Both the position numbers and the translations under genes were made by a program. A DNA stretch of 64,000 nucleotides from NCBI GenBank assembly GCA_017624855.1, contig JAGAMF010000005.1:62001-126000 (forward strand). The letters are read 5' to 3'. Below the pieces are notes generated by a model that did no database searches, was not told the origin of the DNA, and saw nothing but the letters and a program-made list of their open reading frames with translations. The DNA comes from Lachnospiraceae bacterium (GTDB lineage: Bacteria; Bacillota; Clostridia; Lachnospirales; Lachnospiraceae). Of this stretch, positions 17,243 to 24,656 are shown one piece after another (position 1 is the stretch's first letter; each line of letters starts with the position of its first letter).

Positions 17243-18901
17243 ATGTTTAAAAATAAAAAGATGTGGTTGGCAGCAGTTTTGTCGGCTATGATGCTGGTAA
17301 TTGCGGCATGTAATAATGTAACCGGCGTAGCCCAGGTGGTTACCGGCAATGACGGAGGAACTTCGGAAACGGTGAGCGAAGAAGAAAGCAATACAGAGGC
17401 AGATTCTGCCGTGACTTCCGAAACGGAATCCGAGGAGATTTCGGAAGAAGTATCAGAGGAAGTAAGCGAGGAAGTATCGGAAGAAGCAACCGCAGAAGAA
17501 GGCACGCCTTTTGAGATGCATGGTGCATTGAAGGTGGACGGAACCAATATTGTGGATGCCAACGGAGAGCCTTTTCAGATTGTGGGTGTAAGTACTCATG
17601 GTTTGGCATGGTTTCCCGATTATGTGAATAAAGATGCGTTTCTCTCCATTCGAGATGATTGGGGTGCCAATACCGTCAGACTTGCCATGTATACCGCAGA
17701 GAACGGCGGCTATTGCGAGGGCGGCAATAAGGACAACTTAAAAGCTCTGGTAAAGAACGGCGTGGATTACGCAACCGAATTGGGCATGTATGTAATCGTA
17801 GACTGGCATATTTTACATGACTTGGATCCCAATAAATATAAAAGCGATGCAATTGCATTCTTCGATGAAATGTCGAAGGAATATAAAGATCAGGATAATG
17901 TCATTTATGAAATCTGTAATGAGCCCAACGGCGGCACAAGTTGGAGTCAGGTAAAAAGCTATGCGCTGGAAGTCATTCCCGTGATTCGCGCCAATGACCC
18001 CAATGCCATTATCATTGTGGGTACCCCTAACTGGTGTCAGTTCGTAGATGATGCGGCCAATGACCCCATTACGGAATACGACAACATTGTTTATGCGGTG
18101 CATTTTTATGCAGAGACTCATCGTGATGATATTCGTAACAGAATGGTGACTGCCATTAACAAAGGTATTCCCGTTATTATTTCTGAATTCAGTATTTGTG
18201 ATGCTTCCGGTAACGGACGCAACAATATCGATCAGGCAAATGTATGGATTGATCTTTTAGACCAGCATAATGTAGGCTTTGTGGCATGGAATTTATCCAA
18301 TAAGGCAGAGTCTTCCTCTCTGATTTCATCCGGTTGCAACAAAAAATCCGGCTGGACTTTTGATGAGTTGTCTGAATCCGGTAAATGGTATGTAGGCGTG
18401 TTGAATGAACATTCTGACCAAGGTGCCGGCATCATGAACGGTCAGGCACCCGTATCGGGAAGCGGCGATTCTTCCGGGAACAACGGAGGAAATAACAATT
18501 CCTCAAATAATAACAGCAATAATAGCAATAACAATAATAGTGGCGGCAATAACCAGCAGACGACTCTTCCTTCCGGAAGCGGTAGCGGCAACAACTTATA
18601 CGCAACCGTAACCGGTGCCAACTCATGGGAAAGCGGCGGCAAGTATTGTACACAGTTAAATGTAAGCATCGAAAACAAAGGTACTTCTTCCGTAAGCGGC
18701 TGGACGGTAGAGATTGATTTGGGGCAGACTGCCACTATCGACCAGATCTGGTGTGCGGTAGGTAAAGTAGAAGGCAATAAGCTTATTATTACCCCGGAAT
18801 CTTTTAACGGAACCGTAGACGGCGGTAAGACCGTTTCCGATATCGGCTTAATTGTAACTACGTCGAGCGCAATCAATTCTACAAGCGTATCGGTAAAATA
18901 G
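17243..18901 (+). CDS. Lipid-anchored GH5 endoglucanase with C-terminal CBM2-like module
   Basis: A surface cellulase of 552 residues. The lipobox VIAAC (Cys23) anchors it to the membrane. A Ser/Glu linker (about 38-88, with repeated SEEV) leads to the GH5 domain (about 92-392). The catalytic acid/base should be Glu227 in EICNEP and the nucleophile Glu315 in IISEFS; HGLAWFP, VDWHI and VHFYAE are further GH5 landmarks. An Asn/Gly/Ser linker (about 405-450) precedes a CBM2-like cellulose-binding module (about 452-552) with Trp461, Trp487-region and Trp503-region aromatics. It follows an SLC45-like transporter. Substrate is inferred as a beta-glucan such as cellulose; xyloglucan or mannan cannot be excluded. 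Confidence 0.92.
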   Translation: MFKNKKMWLAAVLSAMMLVIAACNNVTGVAQVVTGNDGGTSETVSEEESNTEADSAVTSETESEEISEEVSEEVSEEVSEEATAEEGTPFEMHGALKVDGTNIVDANGEPFQIVGVSTHGLAWFPDYVNKDAFLSIRDDWGANTVRLAMYTAENGGYCEGGNKDNLKALVKNGVDYATELGMYVIVDWHILHDLDPNKYKSDAIAFFDEMSKEYKDQDNVIYEICNEPNGGTSWSQVKSYALEVIPVIRANDPNAIIIVGTPNWCQFVDDAANDPITEYDNIVYAVHFYAETHRDDIRNRMVTAINKGIPVIISEFSICDASGNGRNNIDQANVWIDLLDQHNVGFVAWNLSNKAESSSLISSGCNKKSGWTFDELSESGKWYVGVLNEHSDQGAGIMNGQAPVSGSGDSSGNNGGNNNSSNNNSNNSNNNNSGGNNQQTTLPSGSGSGNNLYATVTGANSWESGGKYCTQLNVSIENKGTSSVSGWTVEIDLGQTATIDQIWCAVGKVEGNKLIITPESFNGTVDGGKTVSDIGLIVTTSSAINSTSVSVK

Positions 18902-18936
18902 AAGATGTTATTTTATTAGAAGAATAATGTTAGTGT

Positions 18937-18968
18937 AAGGAGCGGATTTTTTAAATCTGCTCCTTTTT
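18937..18968 (+). terminator. Intrinsic terminator after the GH5 gene
   Basis: AAGGAGCgGATT pairs with AATCtGCTCCTT and is followed by T bases. Together with the mirror terminator at 19456-19491 it encloses the repeat array. Confidence 0.85.
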
Positions 18969-19084
18969 GATTTGAAAGTATTAAAAAATGTTCCGTTGCC
19001 TTCGGTTTGAAAGGTTACATGAAATTAAGTTAAAGGAAATCAGGCTTTTTTATTGTGCGAAAAACTCGAAAATGTAGATTTTAT

Positions 19085-19435
19085 CCTACTAAAAAAGAAA
19101 AAAGCCAATTAAGTAGGAGCGAAAAGGAATCCCCTGCCCTACTAAAAAGGAAAAATGCCACTTAAGTAGGAGCGAAAAGACATCGACTACCCTACTAAAA
19201 AAGAAAAAAGCCACTTAAGTAGGAGCGAAAAGGAATCCCCTGCCCTACTAAAAAAGAAAAAAGCCACTTAAGTAGGAGCGAAAAGGAATCCCCTGCCCTA
19301 CTAAAAAGAGAAAAAGTCGATTAAGTAGGGGCGACAAAGAATCGACTGTCCTACTAAAAAGAGCAAATCCCACTTAAGTAGGACAAAAAAGGAATCCCCT
19401 GCCCTACTAAAAGGAAAAAGAGCCAATTTAGTAGG
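19085..19435. repeat. Seven tandem 53-bp repeats, each with CCTACT-N21-AGTAGG
   Basis: CCTACT begins at 19085, 19138, 19191, 19244, 19297, 19350 and 19403, exactly 53 bases apart each time. In every unit AGTAGG follows 21 bases later, so there are fourteen identical six-base arms in alternating orientation. The 21-base inner part is A-rich on the plus strand and varies; the 20-base outer part is usually AGCGAAAAGGAATCCCCTGC and also varies. Units 3 and 4 are identical. 53 is not a multiple of three and no frame stays open, so it is not coding. 53 bp is close to five helical turns. The array fills the middle of a 638-base gap between convergent genes and is outside both transcription units. 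Confidence 0.95.
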
Positions 19436-19455
19436 ATTGAAAGCATGAAACAAAC

Positions 19456-19491
19456 AATAAAAAATACCTCTCACTTTTAAGTGGGAGGTAT
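19456..19491 (-). terminator. Terminator of the DtxR-type regulator gene
   Basis: ATACCTC at 19464-19470 through 19491 forms a stem of 13 pairs with a two-base loop; on the minus strand it runs into six T bases (19457-19463 on the plus strand are A). Confidence 0.85.
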
Positions 19492-19539
19492 CATTTTATG
19501 AATCTGACTTTTATTTAATGACATAAAGCAAATCAATAA

Positions 19540-19902
19540 TTACGCTTCTATGAATTTCTTAATGGCTTCCATGGATTCGTCGCTGATGACATGTTCCATT
19601 TTGCAGGCATCGTCGGCAGCAGTTTTCTCGTTAACCCCAAGTTTGCGCAGACACTCCGTAAGTATGGTGTGTCGCTCGTATATTTTTTGCGCAATTTCAA
19701 GTCCTTTGGCAGTGAGCGTAATACGACCGTTGGATTCCATCTCAATATAATGGTCTTCTTTTAAGAGTTTCATGGCCCGGCTGACGCTGGGTTTGGAGAA
19801 TCCCATCTCTTCGCATATATCTATGGAGCGTACGAAGTCGCTCTGCTGGGACAATGTATAAATGGTTTCGAGATACATTTCACCGGATTCTAATAAATTC
19901 AT
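19540..19902 (-). CDS. DtxR-family metal-dependent repressor, iron type
   Basis: The 120-residue protein has an N-terminal winged helix (SIDICEEMGFSKPSVSRAMKLL) and the DtxR dimerisation/metal domain, without the SH3-like third domain. Metal-site residues favour iron over manganese: Met9 in ESGEMYLETIY, His78, and Cys100-x-x-Glu103-His104 in ACKMEHV, the same types as DtxR Met10, His79, Cys102, Glu105, His106, whereas MntR has Asp and Glu at the Met and Cys positions. It is transcribed away from feoA-feoB, with two GTTAG-N6-CTAAC palindromes between. It should repress iron uptake when Fe(II) is sufficient. AAAGGGG precedes the start. Confidence 0.9.
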   Translation of the reverse strand: MNLLESGEMYLETIYTLSQQSDFVRSIDICEEMGFSKPSVSRAMKLLKEDHYIEMESNGRITLTAKGLEIAQKIYERHTILTECLRKLGVNEKTAADDACKMEHVISDESMEAIKKFIEA

Positions 19903-20014
19903 AGTTGTAAACCCCTTTACATCTTTGTCTCAGAATATCATAAAAGCAGGGAAAATTCAACCGTACAAGCATGATATGCTTCGTTGCATTATATAATACA
20001 AATAGAACGATGAA

Positions 20015-20034
20015 AAGTTAGCATAAACTAACTT
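20015..20034. promoter_or_regulatory. Operator 1 for the DtxR-type regulator
   Basis: A perfect inverted repeat, AAGTTAG-CATAAA-CTAACTT, with seven-base arms in the gap between the divergent regulator and feoA. The half-site resembles the TTAG/CTAA halves of DtxR-family operators. Confidence 0.75.
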
Positions 20035-20101
20035 AATGGCAGAAATGTTATAAAAACACCATAAAATTACCACATTTTAACATTTTTTTTAAAAAAAGCG
20101 G

Positions 20102-20130
20102 TTTACAAAGGCTGTAAATTATGTTATTAC
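20102..20130 (+). promoter_or_regulatory. Predicted feoA promoter
   Basis: TTTACA at 20102-20107 and TATTAC at 20125-20130 are 17 bases apart. Operator 2 begins 11 bases downstream, around the expected start site, so its occupation would block initiation. Confidence 0.5.
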
Positions 20131-20140
20131 TTTATATGGA

Positions 20141-20156
20141 GTTAGCAAAGACTAAC
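20141..20156. promoter_or_regulatory. Operator 2 for the DtxR-type regulator
   Basis: GTTAG-CAAAGA-CTAAC repeats the half-sites and six-base spacing of operator 1 and lies 20 bases before the feoA start codon. Confidence 0.75.
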
Positions 20157-20175
20157 CAAAATAGGAGTATAAACC

Positions 20176-20409
20176 ATGAATTTGATGGAAGTTGATTTGG
20201 AAAAAGAATATATAGTGGAAGATATAAGTACGGAAGATGAAGAATTGGATGCTTTTCTTTTTTCCTTAGGCTGTTACAGCGGTGAACCCATTACGGTTAT
20301 CTCCCGGAGAAAGCGCAGTTGTGTTGTAGCCATCAAGGACGGAAGGTATAACATTGACAAAGCTTTGGCGGAGGCAATTCGTGTAAACGGCGGTTCGATA
20401 AACGCATAA
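20176..20409 (+). CDS. feoA: FeoA domain protein
   Basis: A 77-residue SH3-like FeoA protein that supports FeoB in ferrous iron uptake. The typical pattern is visible: an N-terminal strand, the LFSLGCYSGEPITVISR turn in place of the usual GxxxGxxI, and a C-terminal strand ending in EAIRVN. AGGAG lies 9 bases upstream of the start. It is first in the feo operon, 28 bases before feoB. Cytoplasmic; iron-regulated through the two palindromes upstream. Confidence 0.92.
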   Translation: MNLMEVDLEKEYIVEDISTEDEELDAFLFSLGCYSGEPITVISRRKRSCVVAIKDGRYNIDKALAEAIRVNGGSINA

Positions 20410-20437
20410 TCAGATTAAGAACAGGAGAAATCTTTTT

Positions 20438-22447
20438 ATGAAAATAGCATTAGCAGGTAATCCAAACAGCGGTAAGACAACCATGTATAACGCACTGACC
20501 GGAAGTAAGGAGCGTGTGGGGAATTGGGCCGGTGTTACCGTGGATAAAAAAGAAAGTGAGATTCGAGCATGTTTTTATGACGGCGAAGAAGAACTGATTG
20601 TTGTGGATCTTCCCGGAGCATATTCCATGTCTCCCTTTACATCGGAAGAAAGTGTTACCAGTGAATATGTAAAAACAGAGAATCCGGATGTGATTATTAA
20701 CATTGTGGATGCCACAAACTTAAGCCGAAGCTTGTTTTTTACAACCCAATTGATGGAACTGGGAATCCCCATGGTGGTTGCTTTGAACAAAAGCGATGTG
20801 AATGATAAAAAGGGAAATGAAATTGATGAAGCAGCTTTGGCAGAGAAGCTGGGATGCGAAGTTTTAGAAACCGTATCTACATCTTCCGGAGAACACAACG
20901 GTCTTGCGGAGGTTGTAAAAGCCGCGGTTAACAGCATCGGTAAAGCCCAGAAAGCACCTTACATACAAGAAGAAATTGACCTAAACGATAAGCAGCAGGT
21001 TATGGAAGCGGATAAAAAGCGCTTTGATTTTGTCAATGGAATTGTGGCCCTTGTGGAAAGGCGCAAGACCAGAACCAATAAAAGAAACAAACAGGATAAG
21101 TTCGATGAGGTAATTACCCATCCGCTTGTTGGAATACCTCTGTTTGCATTGGTTATGTGGCTTGTGTTTTTTATCTCTCAGTCTACCGTAGGTACTTGGA
21201 TTGCGGATTGGCTGGTAAGTTGGATTGAGGTCTTTCAAGAATGGGTAGCGGGACTTGTGGAAGGAGCCAATCCCTTCCTGCAATCTTTGTTGGTTGATGG
21301 TATTATCGGTGGCGTAGGAGCCGTGGTAGGATTCCTTCCGCTGGTAATGGTAATGTATTTTTTAATTGCGTTGCTGGAAGACTGCGGTTATATGGCAAGA
21401 GCAACGGTTGTGTTGGACCCTATTTTTAAGAAAGTGGGACTCTCCGGCAAATCGGTCATTCCCATGGTAATCGGAACCGGTTGTTCCATTCCCGGTGTTA
21501 TGGCCTGCCGCACCATTCGTAATGAAAGGGAAAGAAGAGTTACTGCGATGTTAACACCTTTTATGCCCTGTGGAGCAAAACTTCCCGTTATTGCATTGTT
21601 TGCCGGAGCATTCTTCTCCGACGCAAAGTGGGTTGGCGTGGTAATGTACTTTGTGGGAATTCTCCTCATTCTTGTGGGTGCATTGCTGGTCAACAGAATC
21701 GCCGGACATAAGTTGCGTAAGTCCTTTTTTATCATTGAATTACCCGAATATAAACTTCCGAGTTTAAAGACAGCATTTTTCTCCATGTGTTCCCGTGGAT
21801 GGTCTTACATTGTAAAAGCCGGTACCGTTATTTTGGTTTGTAACGCAGTTGTTCAGATTATGCAGAGCTTCAACTGGCAGTTTCAATTGGTGGAAGAGGG
21901 CATGGAGCAAACATCCATCCTTGCAACCATTGCAACGCCCGTAGCCTACCTACTGGTTCCGGTTGTGGGGATTGCGGCATGGCAGTTGGCAGCGGCAGCA
22001 ATCACAGGATTTATTGCAAAAGAAAATGTTGTTGGTACATTGGCAGTATGCTACGCTTTAACCAATTTTATCGATACGGAAGAGTTGGCCTTAACCGGCG
22101 GTGCAAACGAGGTTGCAACGGTTATGGGTCTTACCAAAGTGGCAGCTCTTGCTTATTTGATGTTTAACCTATATACACCGCCCTGTTTTGCGGCCATAGG
22201 TGCCATGAACTCTGAAATTAAGAATAAAAAATGGCTTTTTGGCGGTATTATGTTACAGTTTGCCACCGGTTTTACGGTTGGATATCTGGTATACCAGATT
22301 GGTACTTTGATTACAACCGGTACCGTAGGAGCCGGATTCTTACCTGGGCTGGTTGCAGTACTTGCAATTGTGGTGGTTATTGTTCTTCTTATTCTTCGCG
22401 GAAACAGAATGATAAAACAGGAGAATGCATTAAAGAAAGCAGCATAG
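20438..22447 (+). CDS. feoB: Ferrous iron transporter FeoB
   Basis: FeoB imports Fe(II) and has a cytosolic G domain fused to a membrane channel. In this 669-residue protein the G domain shows G1 GNPNSGKTT, the switch region VGNWAGVTVDKKE, G3 DLPGAYS and G4 NKSD. The membrane part (about 235-660) has two Gate motifs, one containing GTGCSIPGVMACRTI and one near IAKENVVGTL. It lacks a fused FeoA, which is encoded separately upstream. The start follows an AGGAG. A small Cys-rich partner follows 42 bases later. Confidence 0.97.
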   Translation: MKIALAGNPNSGKTTMYNALTGSKERVGNWAGVTVDKKESEIRACFYDGEEELIVVDLPGAYSMSPFTSEESVTSEYVKTENPDVIINIVDATNLSRSLFFTTQLMELGIPMVVALNKSDVNDKKGNEIDEAALAEKLGCEVLETVSTSSGEHNGLAEVVKAAVNSIGKAQKAPYIQEEIDLNDKQQVMEADKKRFDFVNGIVALVERRKTRTNKRNKQDKFDEVITHPLVGIPLFALVMWLVFFISQSTVGTWIADWLVSWIEVFQEWVAGLVEGANPFLQSLLVDGIIGGVGAVVGFLPLVMVMYFLIALLEDCGYMARATVVLDPIFKKVGLSGKSVIPMVIGTGCSIPGVMACRTIRNERERRVTAMLTPFMPCGAKLPVIALFAGAFFSDAKWVGVVMYFVGILLILVGALLVNRIAGHKLRKSFFIIELPEYKLPSLKTAFFSMCSRGWSYIVKAGTVILVCNAVVQIMQSFNWQFQLVEEGMEQTSILATIATPVAYLLVPVVGIAAWQLAAAAITGFIAKENVVGTLAVCYALTNFIDTEELALTGGANEVATVMGLTKVAALAYLMFNLYTPPCFAAIGAMNSEIKNKKWLFGGIMLQFATGFTVGYLVYQIGTLITTGTVGAGFLPGLVAVLAIVVVIVLLILRGNRMIKQENALKKAA

Positions 22448-22489
22448 TTTATCTGTATAAAAGATTTTTATATAATAAAGAGGTAATGT

Positions 22490-22666
22490 ATGGAGAATTT
22501 TATTATCGTAGCTGTTATCCTCCTGATCGTGGGCGGGGCAGTGGCATACATAATAAAAGAGAAGAAAAAAGGAGCGGTTTGCGTAGGATGCCCTCATGCA
22601 GGCGAATGTGCCAAAAAGCGGCAGGGCGGTTGTAACTGCGGAAATAATACCGACTCCCATGAATAA
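22490..22666 (+). CDS. FeoB-associated Cys-rich membrane protein
   Basis: A 58-residue protein with one membrane helix (about 4-22) followed by a basic stretch and the cysteine motif CVGCPHAGEC...GGCNC. Proteins of this shape regularly follow feoB in Firmicutes and are thought to assist transport or its regulation, possibly by binding iron through the cysteines. Start ATG 22490 has AAGAGG about 8 bases upstream. The gene overlaps no other real gene; a longer plus-strand frame ending at 22635 is a shadow of feoB. Confidence 0.85.
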   Translation: MENFIIVAVILLIVGGAVAYIIKEKKKGAVCVGCPHAGECAKKRQGGCNCGNNTDSHE

Positions 22667-22700
22667 GATACCGACTCATACTTAAACATAATCTTAAAAA

Positions 22701-22735
22701 CAGGACCTTCGCCTACGGGCGGGGGTTTTGTTTTT
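22701..22735 (+). terminator. Terminator of the feo operon
   Basis: ACCTTCGCC at 22705-22713 pairs with GGCGGGGGT at 22718-22726 (two G-T pairs), loop TACG, followed by a T-rich run. Confidence 0.8.
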
Positions 22736-22820
22736 CTCCAAGGGGTTAAGTTTTTTGATTTGTTATACGATAAACTATGATAGACTATGTCAAAAAATGA
22801 TATTTTATATAAGGTGAAAA

Positions 22821-24035
22821 ATGCTTAGAATCATTGAAATTTTTGTATTCTGGTATCCGGCAATTATGTCTGCAACCTGGATTGTGGGAGCGATTATTTT
22901 TTATATCAGCAATGAGAGAAAGAAGCCTCTTCCTCTGTACGAAACCCCTATGGTGTCTATTTTAGTACCTTGTTACAACGAGGAAGAAACCATAGAAGTT
23001 ACGGTGGCGGAACTTTCTCAGCTGAGGTATCCCAATTTTGAAATTATAGCAATTAATGACGGCAGCAGTGATAAAACATCTGAGGTTGTGCAGAGTTTAT
23101 TGCCGATTTATGACAGATTACGATTTATTGATTTAAAAGAGAATAACGGTAAGGCCAACGCCTTGTATTTGGGATTGTTGGCGGCGCGAGGCGAGATTTT
23201 GATGGGCGTGGATTCGGATTCTTATATTATGCCGGATGCCTTAAATTATATTGTGCCTCATTTTACCAATCCTTTTAACGGAGAGCGTGTGGGCGCGGTT
23301 ACCGGTAATCCCCGTGTGCGTAACCGCAGTTCTTTGCTTGCTAAAATTCAGTTGTGCGAATATTCCAGCATTATCAGTTTAATTAAAAGAACCCAAAGAA
23401 TCTGGGGTAAGGTAATGACTGTATCCGGTGTAGTGGTAGCTTTCCGTAAAAGAGCCCTGTTGAATTGTGAGTTGTGGGACAGAGACATGATTACGGAGGA
23501 TATCGGCGTAACATGGAAGCTGGAGAAGAAGTTCTGGGACATTCGCTATGAGCCCAGGGCGTTATGTATGATGCTGGTGCCTGAAACCGTAAAAGGCCTG
23601 TATAAGCAGCGCAGGAGATGGTCTCAGGGTGGAATGGAGATTCTCAGACGCCACGGCAATATTTTTAAAGATTGGAAGACAAGGCGTATGACGCCGGTTT
23701 ATTTGGAGCAGATTTGTTCCATTGTGTGGGCGATTTGCTGGTTGTTTTTGACCATACTGATGATTATCGGATGGTTTCGACAGGATGATTTTTTCGTATT
23801 TCCTTATATATGGAAAAGCCTGTTTTTATCTACGGTGGGCATTATTCAGTTCATGGTAGCCATGATTTTGGACAGTAAGTACGATAAGCAGTTGATGCGA
23901 AATGCCATTACGGCGATCTGGTACCCGTTTTTCTATTGGTACATCAATGCAATTATCGTTATTGCCAGTTTGCCTTCGTTATTTAAGAAGCGAAAGAAAA
24001 CTGCTACATGGGACAGCCCGGACAGAGGCTTGTAG
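22821..24035 (+). CDS. pgaC: PgaC/IcaA-like family 2 glycosyltransferase
   Basis: A processive membrane glycosyltransferase that would polymerise and export a beta-linked polysaccharide, most likely poly-N-acetylglucosamine. Of 404 residues, the first membrane segment (about 8-28) precedes the GT-A domain with SILVPCYNEEETI, AINDGSS, the DSDS metal motif, the MITEDIG catalytic base and the RRRWSQGG product-binding motif (Q/R-x-x-R-W). Three or four membrane segments end the protein. It is followed by a PgaD-like gene whose ribosome binding site contains this gene's stop codon. A related chitin or hyaluronan-type synthase is the main alternative. Confidence 0.82.
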   Translation: MLRIIEIFVFWYPAIMSATWIVGAIIFYISNERKKPLPLYETPMVSILVPCYNEEETIEVTVAELSQLRYPNFEIIAINDGSSDKTSEVVQSLLPIYDRLRFIDLKENNGKANALYLGLLAARGEILMGVDSDSYIMPDALNYIVPHFTNPFNGERVGAVTGNPRVRNRSSLLAKIQLCEYSSIISLIKRTQRIWGKVMTVSGVVVAFRKRALLNCELWDRDMITEDIGVTWKLEKKFWDIRYEPRALCMMLVPETVKGLYKQRRRWSQGGMEILRRHGNIFKDWKTRRMTPVYLEQICSIVWAICWLFLTILMIIGWFRQDDFFVFPYIWKSLFLSTVGIIQFMVAMILDSKYDKQLMRNAITAIWYPFFYWYINAIIVIASLPSLFKKRKKTATWDSPDRGL

Positions 24036-24046
24036 GAGGTGTAATT

Positions 24047-24556
24047 ATGGGTTTTTCGGATATTCATCAAAAGCCGTTAAAACAGGAAGTTGAATATGAT
24101 ATAGAAGACCACTTAATCTATGGTAAACAAAAGGGTTGGAAAAAGGTTCTGGAATGGATTTTTACCGTTATAATGTGGATGGTAATTTTAAGTTATATCG
24201 GTTATTTGATTTACGGTTCCTTGGCAATCAAATTCGGGTGGTATCTGTTTGAGTTTTTATTTTATACCCGAGAAATGGTACTTACCATTCAGGAGTATTT
24301 CTTTGTGCTTTTGATCGCATATTTGGTATTTATTATTTTATTGATTTTTTGGAAAAATTATAATTATCAAAAATTCGGTAAGCTCCACAGAAGAACTTTT
24401 CAGCCTGAGGTAAGCAACGACGAATTAAGTGAAATGTTCGAATTGGATAAAAGTGTGATCGAGCAAATGCAAAGCGAAAGATATGTGGTATTGGAAACAA
24501 ACATCATTCCGCCGGATATGGGCATGGGTGGAAAGAAAAAAGAGGGCAAAGAATAA
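24047..24556 (+). CDS. pgaD: PgaD-like accessory membrane protein
   Basis: The 169-residue product has two close membrane segments (about 40-62 and 85-110) followed by a basic region and an acidic cytoplasmic tail, the architecture of PgaD, which stabilises PgaC and in Escherichia coli takes part in its c-di-GMP activation. Start ATG 24047 follows AGGAGGTG, which overlaps the pgaC stop (TAGGAGGTG), so the pair is tightly coupled. Sequence similarity to PgaD is weak by eye; the call depends on position and topology. Confidence 0.65.
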   Translation: MGFSDIHQKPLKQEVEYDIEDHLIYGKQKGWKKVLEWIFTVIMWMVILSYIGYLIYGSLAIKFGWYLFEFLFYTREMVLTIQEYFFVLLIAYLVFIILLIFWKNYNYQKFGKLHRRTFQPEVSNDELSEMFELDKSVIEQMQSERYVVLETNIIPPDMGMGGKKKEGKE

Positions 24557-24587
24557 GCTTTTATTTGTGAAAAATAGTTAGTAGTTA

Positions 24588-24615
24588 TTGACATTTAAAA
24601 TTTCAATGATATTAT
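24588..24615 (+). promoter_or_regulatory. Promoter of the 24.7-kb lipoprotein gene
   Basis: TTGACA at 24588-24593 and TATTAT at 24610-24615, 16 bases apart, about 40 bases before the start codon. Confidence 0.7.
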
Positions 24616-24656
24616 TAGTAATTGTAAATTTAAATTTTTTATGTAGGAGGAGAATT

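Noticed and set aside
18432-18876. Minus-strand frames opposite the cellulase linker and CBM
   Set aside because: They are poly-Leu/Tyr translations of the Asn/Ser-rich coding repeat in the real gene and have no ribosome binding site.
19085-19435. CRISPR array
   Set aside because: The segments between arms are near-identical copies rather than unique spacers, units are 53 bp throughout, and no cas genes are present.
22231-22635. Plus-strand frame of 134 codons overlapping feoB and its small partner
   Set aside because: It is out of frame with two convincing genes, and its composition (many Arg, Cys, Tyr) is typical of a shadow.
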